Below, in pieces: positions 9,825-18,343 of a stretch of 64,000 nucleotides of DNA. Both the position numbers and the translations under genes were made by a program. The notes beneath the pieces are model-generated. The model searched no databases. It saw only the letters and a list, made by a program, of their open reading frames with translations, and was not told the origin of the DNA. Position 1 is the first letter of the stretch. Every line of letters starts with the position of its first letter. Source of the stretch: Halarcobacter sp. (GTDB taxonomy: Bacteria > Campylobacterota > Campylobacteria > Campylobacterales > Arcobacteraceae); assembly GCF_963676935.1 (NCBI RefSeq), contig NZ_OY781470.1, forward strand, positions 744,001-808,000, written 5' to 3'.

Positions 9825-11798
9825 ATGAGTAGATTTAAAGTAAAAAGCGAATATGAACCAGCAGGTGATCAACCAAATGCTATAAAAGAAATAAGTGATT
9901 CTATAAAAAAAGGGAATCAATATACAACTTTAGAGGGAGTTACCGGTTCTGGTAAAACCTATACTATGGCAAAAGTGATAGAAAAAACACAAATGCCCAC
10001 TCTTATTATGACACATAATAAAACCTTAGCCGCCCAACTTTATAGTGAATTTAAACAATTTTTTCCAAATAATCATGTTGAATATTTCATTTCATATTAT
10101 GATTATTATCAACCTGAGGCATATATTCCAAGAACTGATCTTTTTATAGAAAAAGATTCTTCTATCAATGCTGAATTAGAAAGATTAAGATTAAGTGCAA
10201 CAGCCTCTTTACTTAGTTTTGATGATGTAATAGTTATTGCTTCTGTCTCAGCAAACTATGGTTTAGGTAATCCTGAAGAATACAAAGCTATGGTTCAAAG
10301 AATAGAAGTTGGTTTTGAATACTCTCAAAAAGAGTTTTTACTTAAACTTGTAGAAATGGGTTATAAGAGGAATGATAGTTTTTTTGATAGGACTGATTTT
10401 AGAGTAAATGGAGATGTCATAGATATTTTTCCTGCCTATTATGAAGATGAATATATAAGAGTAGAGTTTTTTGGTGATGAGGTTGAATCAATCACAAAAC
10501 ACGAATATTTAACCAATGAAAAAACAAAAGAATTAAATGAAGCAATAATTTACTCAGTTAATCCTTTTGTTGTTACAAGTGAAAACTTAGGTCGAGCAGT
10601 TAAAGAGATTGAAGAGGAGCTTGATGAAAGATTAGAATACTTTCAAAAAGAGGATAAATTAGTTGAATATCAAAGATTAAAACAAAGAGTTGAGTTTGAT
10701 TTAGAGATGATTGAAGGTACAGGTATGTGTAAAGGGATTGAAAATTATGCTAGACACTTAACTGGACTTAGACCTGGACAAACTCCATATTCACTTATAA
10801 ATTATTTTGAACAAATAGGAAAAGAATTTCTACTTATAGTTGATGAATCACATGTATCATTACCTCAGTTTAGAGGAATGTATGCAGCAGATAGAAGTAG
10901 AAAAGAGGTACTTGTTGATTATGGATTTAGACTTCCAAGTGCACTTGATAATAGACCTTTAAAATTTGATGAGTTTATTAAAAAATCACCAAGATATCTT
11001 TTTGTAAGTGCAACTCCTGCTGATCTAGAGTTAGAAAAAAGTGAAGTTGTAGCAAAACAGATTATTAGACCAACCGGATTACTTGATCCTATAATTGATA
11101 TTATAGATAGTGAATATCAAGTTGAAAAACTTCATGATGAGATAAAAAAGATTGTTGAAAAAAATGAAAGAGTTTTAGTAACTGTTTTAACAAAAAAGAT
11201 GGCTGAGGAGCTTACTTCATATTATTCTGATTTGGGAATAAAAGTAAAATATATGCATAGTGATATTGATGCTATTGAAAGAAATCAAATCATTAGAGAG
11301 TTAAGACTTGGTGAGTTTGATGTATTAGTTGGAATCAATCTTTTAAGAGAAGGATTAGATATTCCTGAAACCTCTTTAGTTGCAATTTTAGATGCAGATA
11401 AAGAAGGTTTTTTAAGAAGTAGAACCTCTCTTGTTCAGACAATGGGGAGAGCAGCAAGAAATGAAAATGGAAGAGTAATTTTGTTTGCAAAAAAGATTAC
11501 TGATTCTATGCAATATGCTATTGATTTGACAAAAGAAAGAAGAGCAATACAAGAAGCATACAATAAAGAGCATGGGATAATTCCAAAAACTACAAAAAGA
11601 GCATTAGATGAAAATCTAAAAATGGAAGAGTATGATGATACTGCTTGGAAAAGAGAAAAAATGAATAAAATTCCAGCATCAGAGAGAAAGAAAATATTAA
11701 TTGAATTAAATAAACAGATGACTAAAGCTGCCAAAGATTTAAATTTTGAAGAGGCTATTAGATTAAGGGATCAGATAGAAAAAATAAAAAAATCATAA
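9825..11798 (+). CDS. uvrB: Excinuclease ABC subunit B
   Basis: 657 residues, full length for UvrB, the damage-verifying helicase-like core of nucleotide excision repair that is loaded by UvrA and recruits UvrC. Walker A is GVTGSGKT at 38-45. The beta-hairpin region [21 protein letters not shown], the helicase motif V/VI region with [12 protein letters not shown], and the C-terminal UVR motif ([20 protein letters not shown]), which binds UvrC, are all present. The start lies directly after a TATAAT box without a ribosome binding site, which suggests leaderless translation. Confidence 0.98.
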   Translation: MSRFKVKSEYEPAGDQPNAIKEISDSIKKGNQYTTLEGVTGSGKTYTMAKVIEKTQMPTLIMTHNKTLAAQLYSEFKQFFPNNHVEYFISYYDYYQPEAYIPRTDLFIEKDSSINAELERLRLSATASLLSFDDVIVIASVSANYGLGNPEEYKAMVQRIEVGFEYSQKEFLLKLVEMGYKRNDSFFDRTDFRVNGDVIDIFPAYYEDEYIRVEFFGDEVESITKHEYLTNEKTKELNEAIIYSVNPFVVTSENLGRAVKEIEEELDERLEYFQKEDKLVEYQRLKQRVEFDLEMIEGTGMCKGIENYARHLTGLRPGQTPYSLINYFEQIGKEFLLIVDESHVSLPQFRGMYAADRSRKEVLVDYGFRLPSALDNRPLKFDEFIKKSPRYLFVSATPADLELEKSEVVAKQIIRPTGLLDPIIDIIDSEYQVEKLHDEIKKIVEKNERVLVTVLTKKMAEELTSYYSDLGIKVKYMHSDIDAIERNQIIRELRLGEFDVLVGINLLREGLDIPETSLVAILDADKEGFLRSRTSLVQTMGRAARNENGRVILFAKKITDSMQYAIDLTKERRAIQEAYNKEHGIIPKTTKRALDENLKMEEYDDTAWKREKMNKIPASERKKILIELNKQMTKAAKDLNFEEAIRLRDQIEKIKKS

Positions 11799-11824
11799 AA
11801 TTATGAAAAATTGAAAATATAAGG

Positions 11825-11841
11825 TTATCTATTATAGATAA
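11825..11841. terminator. Possible weak terminator after uvrB
   Basis: Inverted repeat TTATCTAT / ATAGATAA (arms 11825-11832 and 11834-11841) followed by TTTATTT, between uvrB and the convergent small gene. All but two of the pairs are A-T, so it would be weak. Confidence 0.35.
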
Positions 11842-11860
11842 TTTATTTGAAGAGTAAGCC

Positions 11861-11965
11861 TTATTTTTTATTTTTAAAAAATTTTCTTTTAATACTTGGC
11901 CAATAATAAAAAAATATTAAAGGGAAACCTAAAAAAAGTATTAAAGAAATAATAAAATAGCACAT
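11861..11965 (-). CDS. Small membrane protein, 34 residues
   Basis: An open frame of 34 codons encodes a protein with one hydrophobic span of about 20 residues (roughly residues 3-21, rich in Ile, Leu and Phe) followed by WPSIKRKFFKNKK, a strongly basic tail that fits an N-out/C-in single-span topology. An AAGGA ribosome site (11977-11973 on the minus strand) lies 7 bases before the ATG, which is ideal spacing. It is the only likely gene in the 255-base gap between uvrB and nth. Function is unknown; a chance frame in AT-rich DNA is the alternative. Confidence 0.55.
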   Translation of the reverse strand: MCYFIISLILFLGFPLIFFYYWPSIKRKFFKNKK

Positions 11966-12053
11966 ACCATAATCCTTATGTTAAAGATTATACATAATTT
12001 TATCTTAATAAATTTTCATTACAATTTTAAAATTATTTTAAAGGAATTAAATT

Positions 12054-12707
12054 TTGTCAAGACTTAAAAAAGCTACTAAAGAAGATATCCAAGTTATTAA
12101 AGAAGCATTTGTTGAAAAATACAATGATGCTGTAACAGAGCTAAATTATAAAAATGATTATGAGTTATTAATAGCTATTATTTTAAGTGCTCAATGTACA
12201 GATAAAAGGGTAAATATTATAACGCCTGCTTTATTTGAAAAGTATCCAAGTGTTTTTGAACTTGCTGATGCTTCTTTAGAAGATGTAAAAGATTTACTAA
12301 AAACTTGTTCTTTTTTTAATAATAAATCAAAAAACATTATCAAAATGGCACAAAGCGTTATTGCAAACTATGATGGAGAGATTCCTCATAATCAAAAAGA
12401 ATTAATTAAACTTGCAGGGGTTGGTAATAAAACAGCAAATGTATTTATGATAGAGTTCGAAGGTGCAAATCTTATGGCTGTTGATACTCATGTATTTAGA
12501 GTCTCACATAGATTAGGGTTATCCTATGAAAAAACTGTTGAGAAAACTGAAGCAGAATTAGTTAAAAAACTAAAAGATGATTTACATATTTTCCATCAAG
12601 CTATGGTTTTATTTGGAAGATACACTTGCAAAGCATTAAATCCAGATTGTGATAACTGTCTTTTCCCTCATGTTTGTAAAACAAAAAAATCTTTTAAACC
12701 ACAATAA
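12054..12707 (+). CDS. nth: Endonuclease III (DNA glycosylase/AP lyase)
   Basis: 217 residues, starting at TTG with AAAGGA about 9 bases upstream. Nth removes oxidised pyrimidines and nicks the abasic site in base excision repair. The helix-hairpin-helix motif is LAGVGNKTANV with catalytic K126; the catalytic aspartate is D144 in VDTHVFRV. The C-terminal [4Fe-4S] ligands C192, C199, C202 and C208 show the family spacing C-x6-C-x2-C-x5-C. All key residues are present. It stands alone, with intergenic gaps on both sides. Confidence 0.97.
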   Translation: MSRLKKATKEDIQVIKEAFVEKYNDAVTELNYKNDYELLIAIILSAQCTDKRVNIITPALFEKYPSVFELADASLEDVKDLLKTCSFFNNKSKNIIKMAQSVIANYDGEIPHNQKELIKLAGVGNKTANVFMIEFEGANLMAVDTHVFRVSHRLGLSYEKTVEKTEAELVKKLKDDLHIFHQAMVLFGRYTCKALNPDCDNCLFPHVCKTKKSFKPQ

Positions 12708-12789
12708 TCATAAAATAAAAATAAAAAAAATTATGAAATCTCTTTTTTTTATGTTATTATTTAAATAATAGATTTAGAAGGAGGATGTT

Positions 12790-13071
12790 ATGAGAGAAAG
12801 AATTAAAGTAAAAACTATCACTTTGGCTCAATATTTTAGAGAAGATAAAATAAATATTTCTCATATTGAGAAACCATATGGTGAATTTAGTGATCCAGTT
12901 GTAAGAATCGATAGATTTGAAAATGGTAAAACTACTGGTTTAGTTGAAATTCCTTATGAGAATCTTGAAGAGGTAATCGAAGCACTACACAAAGCAGAAG
13001 ATATGTGTGACTCAATACCTCATAATGATGTTCATGGTGAATTAAAATCTAATGTTGGTGGTGGAGAATAG
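12790..13071 (+). CDS. Unknown small soluble protein, 93 residues
   Basis: I do not recognise this protein. It has a strong AGAAGGAGG ribosome site and no signal peptide or membrane span. The sequence is a mix of strands and helices with a well-formed middle (DPVVRIDRFENGKTTGLVEIPYENLEEVIEALHKAEDMCD) and a glycine-rich end (VGGGE). No cysteine pair or metal site is visible. Codon use and clean boundaries argue for a real gene. It converges on the acyl-CoA-dehydrogenase-like gene with a strong inverted repeat across the stop. Confidence 0.85.
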   Translation: MRERIKVKTITLAQYFREDKINISHIEKPYGEFSDPVVRIDRFENGKTTGLVEIPYENLEEVIEALHKAEDMCDSIPHNDVHGELKSNVGGGE

Positions 13072-13098
13072 ATAGATGTTTTAGGACATCTATCTATT
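13067..13098. terminator. Two-way terminator
   Basis: A perfect 13-base inverted repeat (arms 13067-13079 and 13086-13098, 6-base loop) overlaps the stop codons of the converging 93-residue and 326-residue genes. Confidence 0.7.
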
Positions 13099-14070
13099 TA
13101 AATACTCTTCAATAAATAGTGTTTTAATATTTTGATTAAGACCATTAGCATTAAACATTATTAACTCTCTGTAGTATCTTTGTAGAGTTCTATCTTTTAA
13201 AATTGATTTTCCACCATCAATAATCATAGAAAGAGTGATTATATTTTGAAGTAGATTAAAGAGTTTTATTCTTATTTTGTCTAATTCTTCTCCATTACTA
13301 GAGTTTAAAAAATCTTTTTTAATCTTTTTCAACTTATTTTTTGATATTTTCTTAAATTTTTCATCATTAATATGCTCTAATGCACCTAATCCTAAACCAT
13401 ATAAAGCATAATGTACTGTTTTAGATAAAGATTTATTTTTAGTATAGTTTCCTATTGGATTACTTGAAACAATATCCTCATCTTTTATAAAAAAGTTTTC
13501 AAGTTTTATATTTACTGTATTTAAAGCTTGCCCCACAAAAGTTTTAGGTGTTTCAACTATTTTAAAACCTTTTGTTTCTTTGAACTTTGTTAATACTTCC
13601 ATCTCTGAATTTTTATGATGGAATCCTATTAAAAGATGGTCAAATATTTGATAACCACTTGCCCAAGTTAACACACCATTTAGTTTATATCCACCTTTAC
13701 ACTTTTCAGATATTACAAAACTACCTTTCATTCTTAAATGATTTATTGCAATACCACATTTTTTTTTGAAATAATATTCTCTTTTTGGGAAATTATTTTT
13801 TGACATGATGGCATTTGCAGCTAAGATTTGTATTGCTAAAAATGTTAAAGAAGCTGAATGTTTAGTTAGTTTACTAAACATTTTTAATTTTAATTTATCT
13901 TGCACTTCTTTATCATAATTGTAAAGTTTAAAACAATTGTTATCATAAGCTATATCAAAACATTTTTTTAGATGTTTTACCTCTTCATCAACTTTTTCTA
14001 AAGGTTGTTTTTTTAATTTTTTAGAGACTTTATTTAAATTTTTTATATACTTTTTATAACTAGTAGACAT
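13090..14070 (-). CDS. Acyl-CoA dehydrogenase-superfamily-like protein, short form
   Basis: 326 residues. The middle part resembles the beta domain of acyl-CoA dehydrogenase or flavin-dependent monooxygenase (HsaA/DszC-like) proteins: GYKLNGVLTWASGYQIFDHL at about 127-146 matches the 'GY.LsG.w.faSG...aD..l' pattern, and an 'ALNTVNIKLENFFIKDEDIV' strand follows. The C-terminal helices end with GGKSILKDRTLQRYYREL (about 288-305), like the family's '(G)G..l....plqR..RD'. It is shorter than the usual 380-400 residues, with a very lysine-rich N-terminal helix region. Whether it binds flavin is unclear. It is the last gene of a tight three-gene unit. Similarity judged by eye; substrate unknown. Confidence 0.6.
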   Translation of the reverse strand: MSTSYKKYIKNLNKVSKKLKKQPLEKVDEEVKHLKKCFDIAYDNNCFKLYNYDKEVQDKLKLKMFSKLTKHSASLTFLAIQILAANAIMSKNNFPKREYYFKKKCGIAINHLRMKGSFVISEKCKGGYKLNGVLTWASGYQIFDHLLIGFHHKNSEMEVLTKFKETKGFKIVETPKTFVGQALNTVNIKLENFFIKDEDIVSSNPIGNYTKNKSLSKTVHYALYGLGLGALEHINDEKFKKISKNKLKKIKKDFLNSSNGEELDKIRIKLFNLLQNIITLSMIIDGGKSILKDRTLQRYYRELIMFNANGLNQNIKTLFIEEYLNR

Positions 14071-14071
14071 A

Positions 14072-14482
14072 TTAATTTTTTTGACACTCTTCTTTTACTT
14101 CATTAAAATTTTCAAATATATATTCATCTTGAATCTTTTTTACTTTTATGTTATTCATTTTACAAAAATACTCTTCTTTATTTTTAAAAATAATATAATC
14201 AAAATTATAAATAAAATTTGTTTTTGATGAAACTGTTTTATTGTTTACTCTTTCATAAGTAAATTTAGAAATTTTAATGTTTTTTTCACTTTCATATTTT
14301 TGTTTAAACAATAATGGAACTTTTTCTTGTTGATTTCTTGATATTAAAACAAAAACTAAACTTGATACAATTATTACTGCTAAGAGTATGGCAATCTCTT
14401 TTGTACCAAATTTATTATTTATTTTATAAATAGCAAAAGCTAAAATAGCAAGAAGTACGATTATTAGAACTATTACTTGCAT
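14072..14482 (-). CDS. Unknown small membrane protein, 136 residues
   Basis: Two N-terminal hydrophobic segments (about 2-18 and 28-48) form a hairpin or tandem spans; the rest (about 50-136) is soluble, polar and lysine-rich, with two cysteines (in YFCKMNN and EECQKN). I recognise no family. It is separated by one base from both neighbours (85-residue gene upstream, acyl-CoA-dehydrogenase-like gene downstream), so the three are surely one operon. Function unknown. Confidence 0.82.
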   Translation of the reverse strand: MQVIVLIIVLLAILAFAIYKINNKFGTKEIAILLAVIIVSSLVFVLISRNQQEKVPLLFKQKYESEKNIKISKFTYERVNNKTVSSKTNFIYNFDYIIFKNKEEYFCKMNNIKVKKIQDEYIFENFNEVKEECQKN

Positions 14483-14483
14483 A

Positions 14484-14741
14484 TTATTTACCTTTTAATC
14501 TTTTTTTAAATTCATCTGGTGATAAATATTTACTTGTAGATGTAGTTTTAGGTAAAAATTCATCTTCTAATACTTTTTTTTCAATTTTTTGTTTATATTT
14601 TTCCGTTGATAGATATCTATCTTTCAAATTATTTTTTCCTTCAACCTCTATATTTTTTATTAATCCTGTTTTTAGATTTTTTAAAATGGTCATTACTGTT
14701 GAAAGGTTTTTATCATCAATCTGTATATTTATTTTAGCCAT
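14484..14741 (-). CDS. Unknown small protein, first gene of a three-gene unit
   Basis: 85 residues, charged and soluble. The N-terminal KINIQIDDKNLSTVMTILKNL looks like a beta-strand and helix as in small regulators or antitoxin-like proteins, and the C-terminal half is lysine-rich and contains two similar segments, 'RYLSTEKYKQKIEKK' and 'KYLSPDEFKKRLKGK'. The ribosome site is AAAAGG before the ATG. Upstream lies a tandem 9-base repeat. I cannot assign a family; an antitoxin or DNA-binding role is only a guess. Confidence 0.75.
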   Translation of the reverse strand: MAKINIQIDDKNLSTVMTILKNLKTGLIKNIEVEGKNNLKDRYLSTEKYKQKIEKKVLEDEFLPKTTSTSKYLSPDEFKKRLKGK

Positions 14742-14749
14742 AAAAATCC

Positions 14750-14777
14750 TTTTGTGTATTTTGTGTAGTATATCATA
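14750..14777 (-). promoter_or_regulatory. Tandem repeat and -10 upstream of the three-gene unit
   Basis: Two adjacent copies of TTTTGTGTA (14750-14758 and 14759-14767 on the plus strand) sit just before the 85-residue gene and overlap its ribosome site. On the minus strand a TATGAT hexamer at 14777-14772 could be the -10, placing the repeats at the transcription start. An operator is possible. Confidence 0.35.
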
Positions 14778-14883
14778 AAAAACAAAAAGAATTTTTACAA
14801 GCTTTTTCTTAAGCCTAGCTAAAAATTAACACTTAATTAACTCAATGTAAATAAAATACAAAAAATTATTTATAAGGATGAAG

Positions 14884-16842
14884 ATGAAAAAAATAGTTGG
14901 TTTATCATTTGTCTGTGCTTCAATACTTATTGCGCAAGACAGTGTAGATATAGGTACTATATCTATAGAAGAAAAGGCAAATACAAAAATTGTTAAAAAT
15001 GTAAGCTCAGAACAAATAAAATCTGCAGATTTAGCTGAAGCATTAACAAAAAATATTCCATCAGTGAGTTTAGTTAGAAGAAGTGGAATTGCGAATGATA
15101 TTATTTTAAGAGGTGCTAAAAAAGATAATATTAATATATTAGTAGATGACAGCAAAATTTATGGGGCTTGTCCTAATAGAATGGATCCTACTACATCTCA
15201 TATTTTAACAAATAATATAGATAGTATAGAGATAGTTGAGGGACCTTTTGATGTTGAAAATTTTGGTACTTTAAGTGGACTTGTAAAAGTAAAAACTAAA
15301 GAACCAACTGAAAAGTTAAGCGGAGACTTTAATCTAAACTTTGGAAGTTTTGGTTATAAAAAAACTTCATTTAGCGTAAGTGGTGGAAACGAATATATAA
15401 AAGTATTATTATCAGGTTCAAAAGAGGAATCTGATCCTTATAGAGATGGGGATGGTAATAATTTCTTCGAACAACAAATATATCATGGAATACCACCTAT
15501 GAATAGATATAAAAGTTCTGATATGGAAGCTTATGATAAAAAAACAGTTCTTGCAAAAACAATTATAAATTTAGATGATAGTTCAGAATTGAAATTATCA
15601 TATACCGCTAATAGAAGTGATAATATTTTATATCCAAACACACCAATGGATGCTGATTACGATGATTCAAATATCTATACAGTTGAATATACAAAAAGAG
15701 ATTTAGGAGAATATTCAAAAGAGTTGAATTTTGAATATTATTACTCTGATGTTGATCATCCAATGAGTACAACACTTAGAAACAATGGTGCAATGATGAT
15801 GACAAACCATATGAAATCATCAATTTGGGGAACTAAACTAAAAAATAGTTTTGACTTATTAGAAGGAACTTTATTAGCAGGATTAGATACTAGTGAAAGA
15901 AGTTGGAAAGGTAAATACTATAATAGAATGAATTCTTATATTAGAGATTCTATTTCTGATACTGATACAACAAATAAAGCAGCATTTTTAAAATATGAAA
16001 AAAGTTTTGGTAACTTAGATTTAGAAATAGGTACAAGATATGATAGAACTTCTATAGATACTGAAAATGCAGCAATGTTAGATAAAGATTACAATGCTTT
16101 AAATGGACATATTTTTGCAGTGTATAATTTCGATGCAGATACAAAACTTTTTGCAGGTATTGGTAAATCAGAAAGAGTGCCTGATGCCAGAGAATTATAT
16201 ATAGTAAGTTCAACTGGTGCTGTACAAGGAAATGATAATTTAGATTCTGTAAAAAATAGAGAAATTGACTTAGGTTTTGAAAAAACTATTGGTGATTTTA
16301 ATATTAAAACAAAAGTTCATTATTCTAATTTAGATGATTATATCTATAATGTAAATGGAACAACTTTTCAAAATATAGATGCAAAAATTTATGGAATGGA
16401 AGTTTCAGGATATTATTTATTTTCAGAGAACTTAATTTTTGATTATGGTGTATCTTACTTAAGAGGTAAAAAAGATGAAGCTATCTTAGGTCAAACAGAT
16501 AGAGATTTAGCTGAAATCCCACCATTAAAAGGGACTTTATCAGTAAGTTATGATTTTGGAGATAGTCAATTAATTACTCAAATGATAGCTTCAAAAGGGT
16601 GGAGTAATTACGATATTGATAATGGAGAACAAGAATTAGGTGGTTATACAGTATTTAATGCTAAATATAATCATAAAATTAGTAAAAACTTTGATATAAC
16701 ATTAGGTGTTGATAATATATTTGATAAAACATATGCTTCGACAAATACTTATAACGATATTAGGTATATAGGTGCAGGAAATACTGAGTTATTAAATGAC
16801 CCAGGAAGATATGCATATATAAATTTAAAAATTAGTTTTTAA
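14884..16842 (+). CDS. TonB-dependent outer-membrane receptor, OprC/NosA copper type
   Basis: 652 residues from ATG 14884, chosen because AAGGA (14874-14878) has proper spacing to it, whereas the in-frame ATG at 14878 directly abuts AAGG. A signal peptide (about 1-17, ending near ILIAQ) is followed by a plug domain (about 40-140) with ILRG and VDD motifs and a 22-strand-type beta-barrel that ends in a terminal Phe (LKISF). The plug contains GACPNRMDP (C96-x3-M100) and a barrel loop contains DHPM (H292-x-M294). In OprC, a C-x3-M pair in the plug and an H-x-M pair bind copper, so uptake of copper is the likely role. No TonB/ExbBD genes are nearby; the convergent HD gene is unrelated. Confidence 0.88.
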   Translation: MKKIVGLSFVCASILIAQDSVDIGTISIEEKANTKIVKNVSSEQIKSADLAEALTKNIPSVSLVRRSGIANDIILRGAKKDNINILVDDSKIYGACPNRMDPTTSHILTNNIDSIEIVEGPFDVENFGTLSGLVKVKTKEPTEKLSGDFNLNFGSFGYKKTSFSVSGGNEYIKVLLSGSKEESDPYRDGDGNNFFEQQIYHGIPPMNRYKSSDMEAYDKKTVLAKTIINLDDSSELKLSYTANRSDNILYPNTPMDADYDDSNIYTVEYTKRDLGEYSKELNFEYYYSDVDHPMSTTLRNNGAMMMTNHMKSSIWGTKLKNSFDLLEGTLLAGLDTSERSWKGKYYNRMNSYIRDSISDTDTTNKAAFLKYEKSFGNLDLEIGTRYDRTSIDTENAAMLDKDYNALNGHIFAVYNFDADTKLFAGIGKSERVPDARELYIVSSTGAVQGNDNLDSVKNREIDLGFEKTIGDFNIKTKVHYSNLDDYIYNVNGTTFQNIDAKIYGMEVSGYYLFSENLIFDYGVSYLRGKKDEAILGQTDRDLAEIPPLKGTLSVSYDFGDSQLITQMIASKGWSNYDIDNGEQELGGYTVFNAKYNHKISKNFDITLGVDNIFDKTYASTNTYNDIRYIGAGNTELLNDPGRYAYINLKISF

Positions 16843-16849
16843 AAGCTTA

Positions 16850-16876
16850 GATTAAAAGAGATTTTCTCTTTTAATC
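16850..16876. terminator. Two-way terminator
   Basis: A perfect 12-base inverted repeat (arms 16850-16861 and 16865-16876, loop TTT) lies between the convergent receptor and HD genes and covers the stop of the latter. Confidence 0.75.
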
Positions 16877-18100
16877 AAAATCCATTCTTACTTGAGTTTG
16901 TCCAGTTGTACAAAACTCCTCATCTATATTTTTAGCAATAGCATTAAAATCTACACCTTCTATCTCTTTTAAGGCTTTCATGATTTGTTTTTTACCATTT
17001 ACTAACTCTTTTGATTTTATTCCATGTGAAATAGATAAACTAGCTTCAACAAAGGCTGATAATTTGTCACATTGTTTTAAAGCTTTTCCATCAACTGGAC
17101 TATATCTATCCATATTGTATTTTGAAATATCATCTACAAATTCAACTTTACCATCTTTATAGATTCTATTTGCAAACTCATCTTTAAAGTTATCAAACAT
17201 ACCCAAAATATAACAAAACTCTTTGTGGATAAATTCTGGAAGATTAGGAAGAATCTCTTCGTTTATCTTTTTATTTTCATATTCAGCTATGATATCAGAT
17301 AAATCATCAACTGAGTATTTTACAGGAGTTATAATATCTCTTGTTAAAGCTTCAGGTAAATCGTGAAAAAGTGAAACAAAAAAGTTGTTTTCTATTCTTT
17401 TTTCACAAGCATTTACCTCTAAAGAGTAAAAGTAAGAAAATATTGCAACAGTTAACATATGTCCTAAAACTGATGTTTCAGGTATTCTTGGTGTTTGTGC
17501 CCATCTTTTTTGAAATCTAAGTCTTCCACTTAAATCTACAATTTTTGCAAGCTTTTTCTTTAAAGCTATTTTTCTAACACCAATTAGTTCATAATAATCC
17601 TCTAACTCATCTTCAACACTTTTTTTTACACTTTCAATATCTGAAAGAAAAGTAGAAGTTTGATATACAATAGAAAATTCCCATCTAGTTGAGAGATATG
17701 AGGCAGCTTTTAGAATAAATCTCTCTTTTTTATATATATTTGGATTTGTTAGATACTCTTCAAATTTTTGTAAAAATAGTCCATTATCTATATTTTCAAG
17801 TGAAGTTTTGAGATTTGCAATAACCCAAGAGTTGATCTCTTTAGCTCTTTTTTGAAGGGCATTTCTAAATACATCAGGTCTTATATCTGTTACAACTACT
17901 CGTCTTAAAAACTCGAATATTCCAGCTTCAATTAAATGATTATAATTTACATCTGGTTCAAATTTTGCAATAAAATAAGCTATTATAAATTTATGTGCTT
18001 GTTTATCAAGTTCAACCAATTCAACCATTCGGGGATAATCATTCCATCTTTGAATTGAAGCTGAGGAAAAGATATAGTCTATAATTTTAGGATTTATCAT
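16871..18100 (-). CDS. HD-domain hydrolase, YfbR-like (5'-deoxynucleotidase family)
   Basis: 409 residues from the ATG at 18100; an upstream in-frame ATG at 18127 would add nine residues lying inside the preceding small gene and looks less natural. The C-terminal half holds the HD-domain metal pattern: GHMLTVA..., FHDLPEALTRDI with H245-D246 and the following glutamate, and a later aspartate near KQCDKLSAFVEA. This 'HDLPEA' form is that of YfbR/HD_3 phosphohydrolases, which dephosphorylate deoxynucleoside monophosphates. The N-terminal half (about 1-180) is helical and not recognised. The substrate is not proven. It overlaps the 39-residue gene before it. Confidence 0.8.
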   Translation of the reverse strand: MINPKIIDYIFSSASIQRWNDYPRMVELVELDKQAHKFIIAYFIAKFEPDVNYNHLIEAGIFEFLRRVVVTDIRPDVFRNALQKRAKEINSWVIANLKTSLENIDNGLFLQKFEEYLTNPNIYKKERFILKAASYLSTRWEFSIVYQTSTFLSDIESVKKSVEDELEDYYELIGVRKIALKKKLAKIVDLSGRLRFQKRWAQTPRIPETSVLGHMLTVAIFSYFYSLEVNACEKRIENNFFVSLFHDLPEALTRDIITPVKYSVDDLSDIIAEYENKKINEEILPNLPEFIHKEFCYILGMFDNFKDEFANRIYKDGKVEFVDDISKYNMDRYSPVDGKALKQCDKLSAFVEASLSISHGIKSKELVNGKKQIMKALKEIEGVDFNAIAKNIDEEFCTTGQTQVRMDFD

Positions 18101-18206
18101 TTTTGTCTTCTTTATCTGAATCATCAAAAAATATCATTTTTTTACCTAACATCATAAAAGCAGTTACTGTTCCAACTACTACATAAGCTACCCAAGGTTC
18201 ATGCAT
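18087..18206 (-). CDS. Small membrane protein, 39 residues, overlapping the HD gene
   Basis: An open frame starting at ATG 18206 encodes MHEPWVAYVVVGTVTAFMML... with a single hydrophobic span at about 5-20, then a strongly acidic and basic tail (FFDDSDKEDKNDKS). The span, tail charge and 14-base overlap with the start of the HD hydrolase suggest a translationally coupled small gene. The ribosome site (AAAAAGAG) is only fair. It is too short for routine gene callers. Function unknown. Confidence 0.6.
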   Translation of the reverse strand: MHEPWVAYVVVGTVTAFMMLGKKMIFFDDSDKEDKNDKS

Positions 18207-18305
18207 GACGACTCTTTTTTTTTGCTTTGATTATTCCATAACATTGATAAATAGGCCCTTATAAAAAAGTTTTTTAATTTTGGATGCAAAATTAAAATTA
18301 AGGTG

Positions 18306-18311
18306 TATAAT
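18306..18311 (+). promoter_or_regulatory. Probable -10 element for the DUF2156 gene
   Basis: TATAAT followed by TCCG, 32 bases before the start codon; AAGGAAA at 18331-18337 is the ribosome site. The rest of the 137-base divergent gap (18207-18343) holds no gene that I can see. Confidence 0.5.
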
Positions 18312-18343
18312 TCCGAAAAATATTAATTTAAGGAAAAAATTAA

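Noticed and set aside
12790..13071. PC4/YdbC-like single-strand DNA-binding protein
   Set aside because: The 'KGISL' core and Trp of that family are missing; only a loose resemblance in length and strand pattern.
14484..14741. Antitoxin of a toxin-antitoxin pair
   Set aside because: No RelE/ParE-like toxin is next to it; the following gene is a membrane protein and the third is ACAD-like.
14878..14883. ATG at 14878 as start of the copper receptor
   Set aside because: It directly abuts the AAGG ribosome site; ATG 14884 has workable spacing and gives a normal signal peptide.
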